From Erysipelotrichaceae bacterium (GTDB lineage Bacteria > Bacillota_I > Bacilli_A > RFN20 > CAG-826), in NCBI GenBank assembly GCA_012744375.1, contig JAAYCD010000038.1, forward strand, positions 1 to 37,000: a stretch of DNA of 37,000 bases. The letters run 5' to 3'. The notes beneath the pieces were generated by a model. It was not told where the DNA came from. It worked only from the letters and a program-made list of their open reading frames with translations, and did no database searches. Below are positions 19,198-27,772 of this stretch, in pieces. Position numbers and translations under genes: made by a program. The stretch's first letter is position 1. The number at the start of each line of letters is the position of its first letter.

Positions 19198-20979
19198 ATG
19201 GCATTTGAAGAAGGATTATACAACGAGGTACTTAAGCGCGCAGACATCGTCAAGGTGGTATCTGCTTATTTACCTGTGGTCAGAAAAGGTAAAGACTATT
19301 TGGCAAAATGTCCTTTCCACGATGACACTAACCCTTCTATGCACGTTTCTCCGCAGTTAAAAATCTTTAAGTGCTTTGTTTGTGGCACAAGTGGCAACTC
19401 AATTAGCTTCGTTAAGAAGTATGCTAAGATGTCTGCCATGGAAGCGATGAAGAAAGTTGCTGAAATCTCTGATTTCCATGACCCCCGTTTAGAAGGTATT
19501 ACTAAAGTAAAAGTCGTCGACCCTAAACGTGTGCCTTTAGTTAAGTGTTTGCACGACTTAACAGTTTATTATCAATATGCACTAAACTCTCCAGAAGGCA
19601 AAGTAGGACTAGAATATTTCACTAATCGCTATTTGGATGCGGGGATAAGAAACAAGTTCCGTTTAGGCTATGCCTATAAAGATGGTAAGGCAACTTGTGA
19701 CTTTTTACTTAGCAAAGGCCATTCATTAAAAACAATTGAAGATGTCGGTATTGCGCTTGCGATTAATAATGCCTATTATGACCGCAACCAAGGACGTGTC
19801 ATCTTTCCTATCTTTGATAACGAAGGGGAAGTCGTTGGATATTCTGCTAGACGTCTAGGTGATGGATCTGAGGCTAAATATGTTAACTCGCCCGATACTT
19901 ATTTGTTTCACAAATCCAATATTTTATATAACTATCACAATGCGAAAGAAAAAGCGCACATCGCCGGTTACGTTTATGTACTTGAAGGGTTTATGGATGT
20001 TTTTGCACTTTATCGCATTGGTATTGAAGCAGCAGTGGCCACAATGGGCACAACTTTAAGTGATGAACACATCCGTTTACTTAGAGCACTAAATGTAGAA
20101 GTAAGACTTTGTCTTGATGGTGATTTGCCTGGTCAAAAGGCTTCAATGACGATGGCGGATTTATTAATTAAAAATGGTATTAATGTTCGCATTGTTGATA
20201 ATCAAAACAATCGTAAAGACCCAGACGAAATATTGAACACCGAAGGTGATGTCGCTTTAAACGCTTATTTAAATAAGTTGATTTCTTATGTTGACTTTAC
20301 TCTTAACTTTTATCTCAACACCAACCCATTACAAACTACAGAACAAAAAACACAACTCATCCAAGAATTCGTCCCAATTTTATTGGGTATTCGTTTGCAA
20401 TTAGAACTCGATAGTTATATCGGTAAGTTATCCAAAATTACTGGCTATACTTCTGAAGCGATAAGAAATATTTTAAAGACCGCAAAAGTAAGGCCTGAAA
20501 TTAGAGATTATCGCTCGATGATTATCGATTACCATCCTGAAAGAAAAATCCTCCGCAGACTTAATCTGGCGGAGCGTGAACTTTTATACCAAATGTTACA
20601 AAACAAGCAAGCAGTGGGCTTTTACGAGGGAAATATCGATGGTTTTTATGATTCCACCTACCGTGTAATTGCCAATTTCGTTATTGAGTATGCGCGAACA
20701 CACGATAACTTCGTGCCAGTGGACATTATTTCTTCATTAGAAAATAGCGACATTGATGGCAAAGAAATGATGGTTAACCAAATTACTGAGTTATATATGG
20801 AAAGAAACCATCCAAAGTGTGACCAAAAATTGCTTGATAATTTACAACAGGTGATTAAAGAAGAAAAAGAACGGATTTTCGAAAATGATTTACTCGAACA
20901 ATCTTTACAAAACAAAAGCCAGCTCGATCAAGCGCGTATTCTCGCAGAATATAATCGTCGTAAAGTACGTAAAAAGTAA
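19198..20979 (+). CDS. dnaG: DNA primase DnaG
   Basis: Makes RNA primers for lagging-strand replication with the replicative helicase. The N-terminal zinc ribbon has Cys38, His41, Cys59 and Cys62 (CPFHDD and CFVCG). The RNA-polymerase core follows with GRVIFPIFDNEGEVVGYSAR, the TOPRIM YVLEGFMDVFAL and the metal-binding DGDLPGQKA. The C-terminal part (about 440-593) fits the helicase-interaction domain and is less conserved. Length is 593 residues. No SD precedes the ATG, while a perfect TATAAT ends 7 nt upstream. It is followed by rpoD as in the classical dnaG-rpoD arrangement. Confidence 0.97.
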   Translation: MAFEEGLYNEVLKRADIVKVVSAYLPVVRKGKDYLAKCPFHDDTNPSMHVSPQLKIFKCFVCGTSGNSISFVKKYAKMSAMEAMKKVAEISDFHDPRLEGITKVKVVDPKRVPLVKCLHDLTVYYQYALNSPEGKVGLEYFTNRYLDAGIRNKFRLGYAYKDGKATCDFLLSKGHSLKTIEDVGIALAINNAYYDRNQGRVIFPIFDNEGEVVGYSARRLGDGSEAKYVNSPDTYLFHKSNILYNYHNAKEKAHIAGYVYVLEGFMDVFALYRIGIEAAVATMGTTLSDEHIRLLRALNVEVRLCLDGDLPGQKASMTMADLLIKNGINVRIVDNQNNRKDPDEILNTEGDVALNAYLNKLISYVDFTLNFYLNTNPLQTTEQKTQLIQEFVPILLGIRLQLELDSYIGKLSKITGYTSEAIRNILKTAKVRPEIRDYRSMIIDYHPERKILRRLNLAERELLYQMLQNKQAVGFYEGNIDGFYDSTYRVIANFVIEYARTHDNFVPVDIISSLENSDIDGKEMMVNQITELYMERNHPKCDQKLLDNLQQVIKEEKERIFENDLLEQSLQNKSQLDQARILAEYNRRKVRKK

Positions 20980-21012
20980 TATAAACCAAAGCAATGAAAG
21001 GGGCATTGATTT

Positions 21013-22332
21013 ATGGGAACAAAAAAAGTTGAAACAGTAGAAACTGAAAACAAACCAAAAAAAAGAGGTAGACCAAAAGTGAGCGAAGGTGGGGTTAGCA
21101 CTCCAAAACTTTCTTTAGAAAAAGAGAAGAAAAAACCACTCAAGGCTATTTATGATGAAGACGGTGAAATTTTATCTTTAGATGAGATTAAGGCTAAATT
21201 ATTAAAAAAAGCTAAAGCAGCAGGGAGCATAGACCAAAGCGATATTTATGACACGCTTTCCCCATTCGACGTGGATGATAATACTCTCCTTGATTTAATC
21301 AACTTCTTCAAAGATAGTGGCATTGAAGTTGTCGTCGATACCGAAGAAGAAGACGAAGATTTCGAAGTAGATTTCGATGAGAACAAATTAGCGCTTGACG
21401 TCGAAGATGATGCAGCTGACTTTTTTGAAGAAGATACAGTTAAAGAAGAAGAGGAAGAAGAAATTGATGTCGATTATCTTGGCAGTGAAGTCAAAGTAAA
21501 TGACTCTGTCAAAATGTACTTAAAAGAAATCGGCAAATATAGTTTGTTAAAGGCTACTGACGAACCAATTCTCGCTAAGAAAATTTTAGAAGGCGACGAA
21601 GAGGCAAAAATGACACTTATTAACGCTAACTTACGTTTAGTCGTCAACATTGCAAAACACTATGTTGGTCGCGGTATGTTGCTACTTGACTTAATTCAAG
21701 AAGGCAACCTTGGTTTGATGAAAGCTGTTGATAAATTTGACTATACCAAAGGGTATAAGTTTTCAACTTACGCCACATGGTGGATTCGTCAAGCTATCAC
21801 TAGAGCTATTGCCGATCAAGCTAGAACGATTCGTATTCCAGTCCACATGGTGGAAACCATCAACAAGATGACGAGAATTCAAAGACAACTTATCCAAGAA
21901 TTAGGCCGTGAACCAACCGCCGAAGAAATTAGCGATGTAATGAACGGTGAACTTTCCGCCAAACGAATCCGTGAAATTCAAAGAATCGCCATGGAACCAG
22001 TTTCATTAGAAACTCCAATTGGTGAGGAAGATGATTCGCATTTAGGTGACTTTATCGAAGATAAGGAAAGCGAATCTCCAGTGGACTTTACCACCAGACA
22101 ACTTTTAAAAGAAGAATTATATGCCATTTTGAAAGATTTAAGTGATCGCGAAGAAAGAGTAATTAGACTCCGTTATGGTTTAGATGATAACCGCCCAAGA
22201 ACTTTAGAAGAAGTTGGTCGTGAATTTGGAGTTACTCGCGAAAGAATTAGACAGATTGAAGCTAAAGCCATTAAAAAGCTTAGACATCCAACCCGCTCAA
22301 AGAGACTCGGTGATTATAAGGAAAAAATATAA
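21013..22332 (+). CDS. rpoD: Primary sigma factor RpoD/SigA
   Basis: Directs RNA polymerase to housekeeping promoters. An N-terminal Lys/Pro-rich tail and an acidic region 1 (to about 170) precede region 1.2 ([11 protein letters not shown]), region 2 ([47 protein letters not shown]), region 3 and region 4 ([17 protein letters not shown]). At 439 residues it is longer than B. subtilis SigA because of the N-terminal extension. That extension includes KKRGRPK (16-22), the core of an AT-hook, unusual for a sigma factor. SD AAAGGGG is 10 nt before the ATG. It ends in a 1-nt overlap with trmK. Confidence 0.98.
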   Translation: MGTKKVETVETENKPKKRGRPKVSEGGVSTPKLSLEKEKKKPLKAIYDEDGEILSLDEIKAKLLKKAKAAGSIDQSDIYDTLSPFDVDDNTLLDLINFFKDSGIEVVVDTEEEDEDFEVDFDENKLALDVEDDAADFFEEDTVKEEEEEEIDVDYLGSEVKVNDSVKMYLKEIGKYSLLKATDEPILAKKILEGDEEAKMTLINANLRLVVNIAKHYVGRGMLLLDLIQEGNLGLMKAVDKFDYTKGYKFSTYATWWIRQAITRAIADQARTIRIPVHMVETINKMTRIQRQLIQELGREPTAEEISDVMNGELSAKRIREIQRIAMEPVSLETPIGEEDDSHLGDFIEDKESESPVDFTTRQLLKEELYAILKDLSDREERVIRLRYGLDDNRPRTLEEVGREFGVTRERIRQIEAKAIKKLRHPTRSKRLGDYKEKI

Positions 22333-22994
22333 TGGTAAAATTATCCAAGCGTCTTAGGACCATTCATGACTTAGTCCCTAAATGCGTGCCCGCGGACATT
22401 GGAAGTGATCACGGTAAACTGATGATTGCTTTGGTGGAAAGTGGCAAGATTGAAAAAGGCTATGCCATTGAAAACAAAGAAGGTCCGTATGAAAGGCTAA
22501 AAAACAATCTCATCCAAGCAGGAGTGATTGATGTAGTCGTTCCTTTGTATAGTGATGGGCTTGAAGACTTACCAGAAATTGTTGATACTTTGATTATTGC
22601 GGGTATGGGTGGCATAAACATCATTGGCATATTAAAAAAAAATCCAAGAAAACTAGAACACATTCAAACCATCATCATAGATGCCCATAGTTCCGTGCCA
22701 ACTGTTAGAAAAGAAATTTGTCGCATGGGCTTTACCATCGCTGATGAAAAAATCATCAATGAAGGAAATATTTACTATGAAATCATTAAGTTCATTCGTG
22801 GCGAATGTGCTTTGTTAAGCGATGAGGACATTGAATATGGACCAGTTTTAAGACAAGAAAAATGCGCCATTTTCAAAGAAAAATACCAAAATCGTATTTC
22901 AGAGATAGAAAAAATCATTTCTTCTGGTTCAATTCCTGAAGATCGCTTTGATTTGCTATCCAAAGAAAAATGTCGTTTAAAGAAAAATGTATGA
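22332..22994 (+). CDS. trmK: tRNA (adenine22-N1)-methyltransferase TrmK
   Basis: SAM-dependent enzyme making m1A22 in tRNA (YqfN/TrmK of B. subtilis). The Rossmann-fold SAM site is ADIGSDHGKL (motif I) and IAGMGG lies at motif IV. The C-terminal part is charged and likely a coiled coil, as in the family. Length is 220 residues. SD AAGGA is at the end of rpoD and the ATG overlaps the rpoD stop. Order rpoD-trmK-nif3 is the Bacillota arrangement. Confidence 0.93.
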   Translation: MVKLSKRLRTIHDLVPKCVPADIGSDHGKLMIALVESGKIEKGYAIENKEGPYERLKNNLIQAGVIDVVVPLYSDGLEDLPEIVDTLIIAGMGGINIIGILKKNPRKLEHIQTIIIDAHSSVPTVRKEICRMGFTIADEKIINEGNIYYEIIKFIRGECALLSDEDIEYGPVLRQEKCAIFKEKYQNRISEIEKIISSGSIPEDRFDLLSKEKCRLKKNV

Positions 22995-23758
22995 AAACTA
23001 AACACTTGCTCGTAAAATTAGCGAAAAAATTTCCAAAACGTTATGCCACTATCTATAAAGATAGGGTTGGCTTAATGGCGGGGAAACTTCCTAAGGAAGT
23101 ACATTCAATTCTTTTATGTTTAGATTTTGATTGGCAAGTGTTTTCTTTGATAAAAAATGAGCGTCCGGATATAATTATCACTCATCATCCATTCATTTAT
23201 GGTCCTAAAAGCAAAGTGTTTAAGGACGACCCTTCTAAGGAAGCATTGTTCAAAGAAGTGGAAGCTAAGGGCTTAACCATCTATACTTTCCACACCAATT
23301 TTGATGCAGGAAGAGGCGGGATGAATGATACATTATCAGAAACCTTATCTTTAGATAATGTCTACATTCCTAAAGGTGACGCAATTATGCGTATCGGCGA
23401 ACTTAAGGAAAAGATGCCAATTAAAGAGTTTGCTAATTACGCAAAAGAAAAACTTCAAGCTGATTATGGACTATTGTTACCTTATGGAAATTTAGAAATT
23501 AAGAAAGTCGGAATCATCGCCGGAGGTGGATCGCGTTATTGGCCAATCGCTAAAGCGGAAGGGTGCGACATATATATCTCAGGTGATGCGCCTCATCACG
23601 TGAGAAGGGATATTGTAAACGCTAACTTCAATTATTTGGACTTACCGCATGAAATTGAAAACATTTTCTTAACCCAAATGCGCAAAATATTGTTGGAAAT
23701 CGATGATAAATTAGAAATTACGATTATCGACCATGAGAAAATGCCAGAACTAATTTAA
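22991..23758 (+). CDS. Nif3-like dinuclear metal hexameric protein (YqfO family)
   Basis: Member of the widespread NIF3/YqfO/YbgI family, a metal-binding protein often described as GTP cyclohydrolase I type 2-like; its true biochemical role is unsettled. Metal ligands are seen in ITHHPFIYG and FHTNFDAGRGG, with further residues in GDAPHH and the C-terminal LPHEIE. I start at ATG 22991, in the ATGA overlap with the trmK stop, because MKTKHLLVKL fits family starts; the ORF-track start at 22970 lies inside trmK. That gives 255 residues, the short version without the central PII-like insertion seen in B. subtilis YqfO. Confidence 0.88.
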   Translation: MKTKHLLVKLAKKFPKRYATIYKDRVGLMAGKLPKEVHSILLCLDFDWQVFSLIKNERPDIIITHHPFIYGPKSKVFKDDPSKEALFKEVEAKGLTIYTFHTNFDAGRGGMNDTLSETLSLDNVYIPKGDAIMRIGELKEKMPIKEFANYAKEKLQADYGLLLPYGNLEIKKVGIIAGGGSRYWPIAKAEGCDIYISGDAPHHVRRDIVNANFNYLDLPHEIENIFLTQMRKILLEIDDKLEITIIDHEKMPELI

Positions 23759-23816
23759 GTAAAATATCAGTATTAAAATAGTAGTAATATACATTTATGT
23801 ATAAGGAGAACACATT

Positions 23817-24290
23817 ATGAAAGCAATTATCGAAGTTGAAAAATTTGGAATTATCGAAATAGTCTTAGATAAAGACAGTGCTCCTGTCACGGTTGATAAT
23901 TTTGTGACGTTAGCCAATAAAGGTTTTTACAATGGCTTAACATTCCATCGCATTATCAAAGGATTCATGATTCAAGGTGGCTGTCCTAAAGGTAATGGCA
24001 CAGGTGGTCCGGGCTATACCATTAAAGGCGAATTCAAAGCTAATGGAATCAGCAATCCAATAAAACATATTAGAGGGACAATTTCAATGGCGCGCTCAAT
24101 GGATTATAACTCCGCTGGTAGTCAATTTTTTATCATGCATAATGATGCTAACTATTTAGATGGCCAATACGCTGCTTTTGGAAAAGTGGTCGAAGGCATC
24201 GAAGTAGTTGACGCCATTGCTGAAGTTAAAACTGGTTTTGATGATAAACCGTTTGAAACTGTGACTATTAAATCAATCAGGGTCGAATAA
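23817..24290 (+). CDS. Cyclophilin-type peptidyl-prolyl isomerase
   Basis: Catalyses cis-trans isomerisation of prolyl bonds; no signal peptide, so cytosolic. Cyclophilin motifs include [13 protein letters not shown] with the catalytic Arg, [16 protein letters not shown] and the FGKVVEG segment. Length is 157 residues, a single-domain PpiB-like protein. SD AAGGAG is 8 nt upstream. It starts after a 58-nt gap that may hold a promoter, but I cannot define its hexamers. nfo follows 1 nt after the stop codon, so the pair is co-transcribed. Confidence 0.95.
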   Translation: MKAIIEVEKFGIIEIVLDKDSAPVTVDNFVTLANKGFYNGLTFHRIIKGFMIQGGCPKGNGTGGPGYTIKGEFKANGISNPIKHIRGTISMARSMDYNSAGSQFFIMHNDANYLDGQYAAFGKVVEGIEVVDAIAEVKTGFDDKPFETVTIKSIRVE

Positions 24291-24291
24291 T

Positions 24292-25176
24292 ATGGGAAAA
24301 GATTTATTGATTGGCTCACACGTAGCCATGAATGGTCCTGAATATTATTTAGGCAGCGTTAAAGAAGCCATTTCTTATCAAGCTAATGCTTTAATGTTTT
24401 ATACTGGCGCACCACAAAATTCTTTTCGCAAACCTTTAGCGGAATTACGTATTCCCGAAGGAAGAGCTTTACTTAAGGAAAGTAACATCGACGAAAATAA
24501 TATTTTCGTTCATGCACCCTATATCATTAATGCTGCAAATGCCGGTAAACCAGAATTATTGAAACTTTCGATCAATACAATTGTCGGAGAACTGCAAAGA
24601 ACGGCTGGATTTGGCGTCAAGACGCTTATTTTACATCCGGGCAACCATTTGGATGCCGAAGAAGATTTCGCCCTTCAAACACTAGCTAAATCACTCGATA
24701 CTATCTTTGAAACTGATGGTACTCAAGTAAAAATCGCCTTAGAAACAATGGCGGGCAAAGGTAGTGAAATTGGCAAGACTTTCGAAAGTATTCGCCGTAT
24801 TATTGATTTATGCAAATATCCCGAACGTTTAGGTGTTTGCTTAGACACATGCCATTTACATGATGGAGGCTATGATGTCGATAATATTGACGCTCTCCTA
24901 CAAGATTTTGATCATATCATTGGTTTAGATCGTTTGCTGGTCATTCATCTTAACGACTCAAAAAATCCTCGCGGCGCGCATAAAGACCGTCACGATAACC
25001 TCGGTTATGGTCATATCGGTTTTGCTACTCTATGTAAAATTGCCAATCATCCATTATTAAAAAAGATTCCTAAGATATTGGAAACACCTTATTTTAATGA
25101 AAAAGCCCCTTACGCGATTGAAATACAAATGCTCAGGGACGAGAAATTTATTGATGGGTGGAGAGAAAAGCTCTAA
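24292..25176 (+). CDS. nfo: Endonuclease IV (AP endonuclease)
   Basis: Cuts 5' to abasic sites in base-excision repair using three zinc ions in a TIM barrel. Family motifs: FVHAPYIIN, LILHPGNH, IALETMAGKGSE, GVCLDTCHLHDGGYD and HLNDSKNPRGAHKDRHDNLG, which between them supply the His, Asp and Glu metal ligands. Length is 294 residues. A weak AGGG lies before the ATG. The stop codon overlaps the stop of ispG on the opposite strand by 4 bp, with no terminator between the two. Confidence 0.97.
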   Translation: MGKDLLIGSHVAMNGPEYYLGSVKEAISYQANALMFYTGAPQNSFRKPLAELRIPEGRALLKESNIDENNIFVHAPYIINAANAGKPELLKLSINTIVGELQRTAGFGVKTLILHPGNHLDAEEDFALQTLAKSLDTIFETDGTQVKIALETMAGKGSEIGKTFESIRRIIDLCKYPERLGVCLDTCHLHDGGYDVDNIDALLQDFDHIIGLDRLLVIHLNDSKNPRGAHKDRHDNLGYGHIGFATLCKIANHPLLKKIPKILETPYFNEKAPYAIEIQMLRDEKFIDGWREKL

Positions 25177-26222
25177 AGCATACTCTTAATTTCATTAATC
25201 ATCGTGTCATAAGCTTCGTCTTCTGACATTTTTTTTATTAATTTACCTTTTTTAAAGATGATGTATTGCCCTTTACCGCCGGCAATACCTATGTCTGCGC
25301 TTTTAGCTTCACCTGGACCATTAACAACGCATCCCATGACCGCGACAGAAAGAGGAATACTGTTTTCTTCTAGATATGTGAAGATTTTTTCTCCTAATGG
25401 TCGGACGTCAACTTGCGTTCTACCACATGTTGGACAAGAGATTAGTGTAGGGTAATTTGCATAAAGTTCACAATCGTGCAATAAGCGTTTTGCTGCTAAT
25501 ACTTCGTCTCGCGCATCTCCGGTAATAGAGATGCGAATTGTGTCGCCAATTCCTTCTAATAATAGCGGAGATAGCCCCGCCACACTTCTTACTAAAGAAA
25601 TATCCTTTGGACCGGCTTCGGTAATACCAATATGTAATGGGTAAGGAAAAATTTCACTGGCTAAACGATAGGCGGCAATTGTTTCTTTAATATTGCTGGC
25701 CTTGATAGAAACGACGATGTCACGAAAATCATATTTTTCCAAAATATCGATTTGTTTTTTGGCTGATAAGACAAGCTTTTCAGCTAAAGAAATTGGCAAA
25801 GCGTCAACATCACTATTAAGAGAACCCGAATTCGCACCGACACGGATGACAACCCCATGTTTTTTCGCAGACAAAACAACTTCCTTAATCATGTTTTCAT
25901 CTTTGATATTGCCAGGATTTAATCTAACTTTTTGCACGCCATTTTCAATGGCGAGTAAGGCTAAACGCGCATCAAAATGAATATCCGCAACTAAAGGAAT
26001 GCTAATCTTACTAACGATAGTCTTGATAGCTAAAGCGTCTGCTTCGTCTAATACAGCCACGCGCATTAAGTCCGCACCCAACTTCGCGCATTCGTTTATT
26101 TCTTCAACCACTAAGTCGATGTCTGAAGTTTTATGTTTGCACATCGATTGGATTAATACTTTATTTTGTCCACCGATGAGTATGGTGCCAATTTTTGTTT
26201 GTCTAGTTTTTTCACGTTTCAT
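25173..26222 (-). CDS. ispG: 4-hydroxy-3-methylbut-2-enyl diphosphate synthase IspG
   Basis: Converts methylerythritol cyclodiphosphate to HMBPP, the penultimate step of the MEP isoprenoid pathway, with a 4Fe-4S cluster. Cluster ligands are in SCPTCGRTQVDV and MGCVVNGPGEA. The N-terminal TIM barrel opens with KIGTILIGGQ and VADIHFDARLAL. I chose ATG 26222 (MKREKTRQ), which aligns with the B. subtilis start; the ORF track begins at 26270, and ATG 26243/26240 are alternatives. Upstream of 26222 a TATACT box lies 6 nt before the ATG and no useful SD is seen. It is the only MEP gene in the window and is divergent from rpmG. The 349-residue length is normal. Confidence 0.94.
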   Translation of the reverse strand: MKREKTRQTKIGTILIGGQNKVLIQSMCKHKTSDIDLVVEEINECAKLGADLMRVAVLDEADALAIKTIVSKISIPLVADIHFDARLALLAIENGVQKVRLNPGNIKDENMIKEVVLSAKKHGVVIRVGANSGSLNSDVDALPISLAEKLVLSAKKQIDILEKYDFRDIVVSIKASNIKETIAAYRLASEIFPYPLHIGITEAGPKDISLVRSVAGLSPLLLEGIGDTIRISITGDARDEVLAAKRLLHDCELYANYPTLISCPTCGRTQVDVRPLGEKIFTYLEENSIPLSVAVMGCVVNGPGEAKSADIGIAGGKGQYIIFKKGKLIKKMSEDEAYDTMINEIKSML

Positions 26223-26228
26223 AGCCTT

Positions 26229-26234
26229 AGTATA
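26229..26234 (-). promoter_or_regulatory. -10-like box 6 nt before the ispG start
   Basis: On the minus strand TATACT-AAGGCT-ATG. It would give a leaderless ispG mRNA if the start is 26222. The AAGG is only 2 nt from the ATG, too close to act as an SD. The -35 is weak. Confidence 0.35.
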
Positions 26235-26264
26235 AACCATCATCGCGTGATTTAAAAAATATAT

Positions 26265-26292
26265 TTGCATTAAATTTTACCTGTGGTAAGAT
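26265..26292 (+). promoter_or_regulatory. Promoter of rpmG
   Basis: TTGCAT (26265-26270), 16-bp spacer, TAAGAT (26287-26292) preceded by TGG, giving an extended -10. It lies between divergent ispG and rpmG. Confidence 0.55.
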
Positions 26293-26323
26293 ATGAAAGC
26301 GACTTCGAAGGGAGAAAATCAAA

Positions 26324-26491
26324 ATGGCAAGCAAAGATGATAGAATCTCATTTTCACTTAAATGCACTGTATGCGGCGAAGAAAACTATCTAACTGAAAA
26401 AAATAAAAAGAAACATCCAGATCGTTTAGAGCTTAATAAATATTGTAACGTCTGTAAAAAAGTCACTCCGCATCGTGAGAAAAAGAAATAA
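26324..26491 (+). CDS. rpmG: 50S ribosomal protein L33
   Basis: Short gene missing from the ORF track. It encodes 55 residues starting [14 protein letters not shown]. Cys14-x2-Cys17 and Cys41-x2-Cys44 form a zinc ribbon, so this is the zinc-binding (C+) form of L33, a component of the large subunit near the E site. SD AAGGGAG is 10 nt before the ATG, with an upstream promoter. A terminator overlaps the stop codon. The basic HREKKK tail is typical. In genomes with two L33 copies the C+ form is often controlled by zinc; no Zur box is evident here. Confidence 0.95.
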   Translation: MASKDDRISFSLKCTVCGEENYLTEKNKKKHPDRLELNKYCNVCKKVTPHREKKK

Positions 26492-26512
26492 TAGGCTTAG
26501 CCTATTTTTTTT
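26490..26512 (+). terminator. Intrinsic terminator after rpmG
   Basis: AATAGGC-TTA-GCCTATT followed by eight T in a row (counting the last two stem bases). It starts within the rpmG stop codon and ends 6 nt before the ATG of the next gene. Confidence 0.85.
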
Positions 26513-26518
26513 CGTAAA

Positions 26519-27151
26519 ATGATCAAAGTAGTACCTTTTATTTACGAAGACTTAGACGATTTATACGCGAATACATATGTATTAATCGATAACCAAAACA
26601 ATTGTGTGGTTGTTGATCCGGCTAAAGATTATCTCGGTCTAGTAAATTACATTGAAAAACAGCAATTAAGCCTAAAAGCTATACTTCTTACTCATGGACA
26701 TGTTGATCACATCCGTGGTGTGGATGTTTTGGTCGAACATTTCTTAGCCCCAGTGTACATCGGTTTTTTTGAAGTTGATAAATTAAGCGATCCTTACTTA
26801 AATTGTTCAGCATTACTCGCCAAACCTTTTAAATCAAAGGCAAAACCTATCACCGTCGCGGAAAATGATGTCATTTCGTTATTAAACGAACCAATTATTG
26901 TCATTGATACCCCGTATCACACATCAGGTTCGGTATGCTTTTATTTGAAAGAAAGCCAAATACTATTAACTGGTGATTTCCTATTGGAGCATACGGTAGG
27001 AAGAGCAGATTTACCGAGTGCCCAACCAAAAAAGTTAAAATCATCAATGGCCAAAATAATGGCCTTACCATCAGCTACAAGAATTTATCCAGGTCATGGA
27101 AAGAGCTCGACACTCCTAGAAGAACAGAAACTAAATCCATTTGTTAAATAA
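26519..27151 (+). CDS. MBL-fold metallo-hydrolase (glyoxalase II-like)
   Basis: Metallo-beta-lactamase fold hydrolase of the glyoxalase II/YcbL type, probably cleaving a small thioester such as an S-acyl thiol; substrate unknown. The metal site is THGHVDH (His59, His61, Asp63, His64), with TPYHTSGSV, LLTGDFLL and YPGHGKS supplying the other ligands. Length is 210 residues, a stand-alone hydrolase without the C-terminal glyoxalase II substrate domain. The ATG lies 6 nt beyond the T-run of the rpmG terminator, with no SD and no clear promoter, so expression must rely on readthrough or an unrecognised start. The efp promoter lies at its 3' end. Confidence 0.9.
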   Translation: MIKVVPFIYEDLDDLYANTYVLIDNQNNCVVVDPAKDYLGLVNYIEKQQLSLKAILLTHGHVDHIRGVDVLVEHFLAPVYIGFFEVDKLSDPYLNCSALLAKPFKSKAKPITVAENDVISLLNEPIIVIDTPYHTSGSVCFYLKESQILLTGDFLLEHTVGRADLPSAQPKKLKSSMAKIMALPSATRIYPGHGKSSTLLEEQKLNPFVK

Positions 27152-27168
27152 TGAATATTTGATATAAT
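27141..27168 (+). promoter_or_regulatory. Promoter of efp with dyad over the -10
   Basis: TTGTTA (27141-27146), 16-bp spacer, extended -10 TGATATAAT (27160-27168). The -10 is embedded in a 7-bp inverted repeat, GAATATT (27153-27159) and AATATTC (27166-27172), which could be a hairpin or an operator. Confidence 0.6.
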
Positions 27169-27202
27169 ATTCACTGGTATTATTGAAAGGAAAATTAAAA
27201 TT

Positions 27203-27760
27203 ATGGTCAATGTTACAGAATTAAGACCAGGAAACTATTTCGTTGATGAAGGCAACTTATTTCAAGTTTTAGATATTTTGCTAAATAAAACAGCAATGAG
27301 AAAAATGGTTGCAAAGGTCAAAGTCAAAAATGTGCGTACTGGCACAATTATGGAAATTTCCCGCAACTCAGGTTATATGGTCGATACCATTCGTCTTGAT
27401 AAAAGACAAATGCAATATCTTTACGATAGTGGTGATTTTTTGGTTTTCATGGATCAAGACACTTACGAGCAAATCGAAGTATCTGTTTCTCGTTTGGAAT
27501 GGGAAAAACAATTTCTAAAAGGTAATGAGATGGTGGAAATTACTTCTTATGACGGCGAAATCCTTGGCGTTAATTTACCTGCTAAAGTCGCATTAAAAAT
27601 TACTCAATGCGATCCAGGTGTTAGAGGTGATACAGTCAACAAACCAACTAAACCAGCAACTCTTGAAACTGGCTTGGTTGTTAAAGTTCCACTTTTTATT
27701 GAAGAAGGCGAAGAAGTCCTCGTTCGCACTGATACAGGCGAATATGATGGCAGAGCCTAA
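27203..27760 (+). CDS. efp: Elongation factor P, variant domain I loop
   Basis: Binds stalled ribosomes between P and E sites and rescues polyproline synthesis. All three beta domains are present: the KOW-like N domain (MVNVTELRPGNYF), the middle domain with MQYLYDSGDFLVFMD, and the C-terminal signature TKPATLETGLVVKVPLF. Length is 185 residues, normal. The domain I loop is unusual. Where B. subtilis has KPGKGAAF with the functional Lys32, this protein has NKTAMRKMV, aligning without gaps so that Met is at position 32 followed by Arg33 and Lys34. It therefore lacks the PGKG loop and the standard modifiable residue. SD GAAAGGA is upstream. No EF-P modification gene is seen in the window. Confidence 0.95.
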   Translation: MVNVTELRPGNYFVDEGNLFQVLDILLNKTAMRKMVAKVKVKNVRTGTIMEISRNSGYMVDTIRLDKRQMQYLYDSGDFLVFMDQDTYEQIEVSVSRLEWEKQFLKGNEMVEITSYDGEILGVNLPAKVALKITQCDPGVRGDTVNKPTKPATLETGLVVKVPLFIEEGEEVLVRTDTGEYDGRA

Positions 27761-27772
27761 TAGGTAGACATT

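Noticed and set aside
25693-25980. + strand ORFs inside ispG (25258, 25693, 25999)
   Set aside because: All are antisense to ispG, whose cluster cysteines and barrel motifs are unambiguous.
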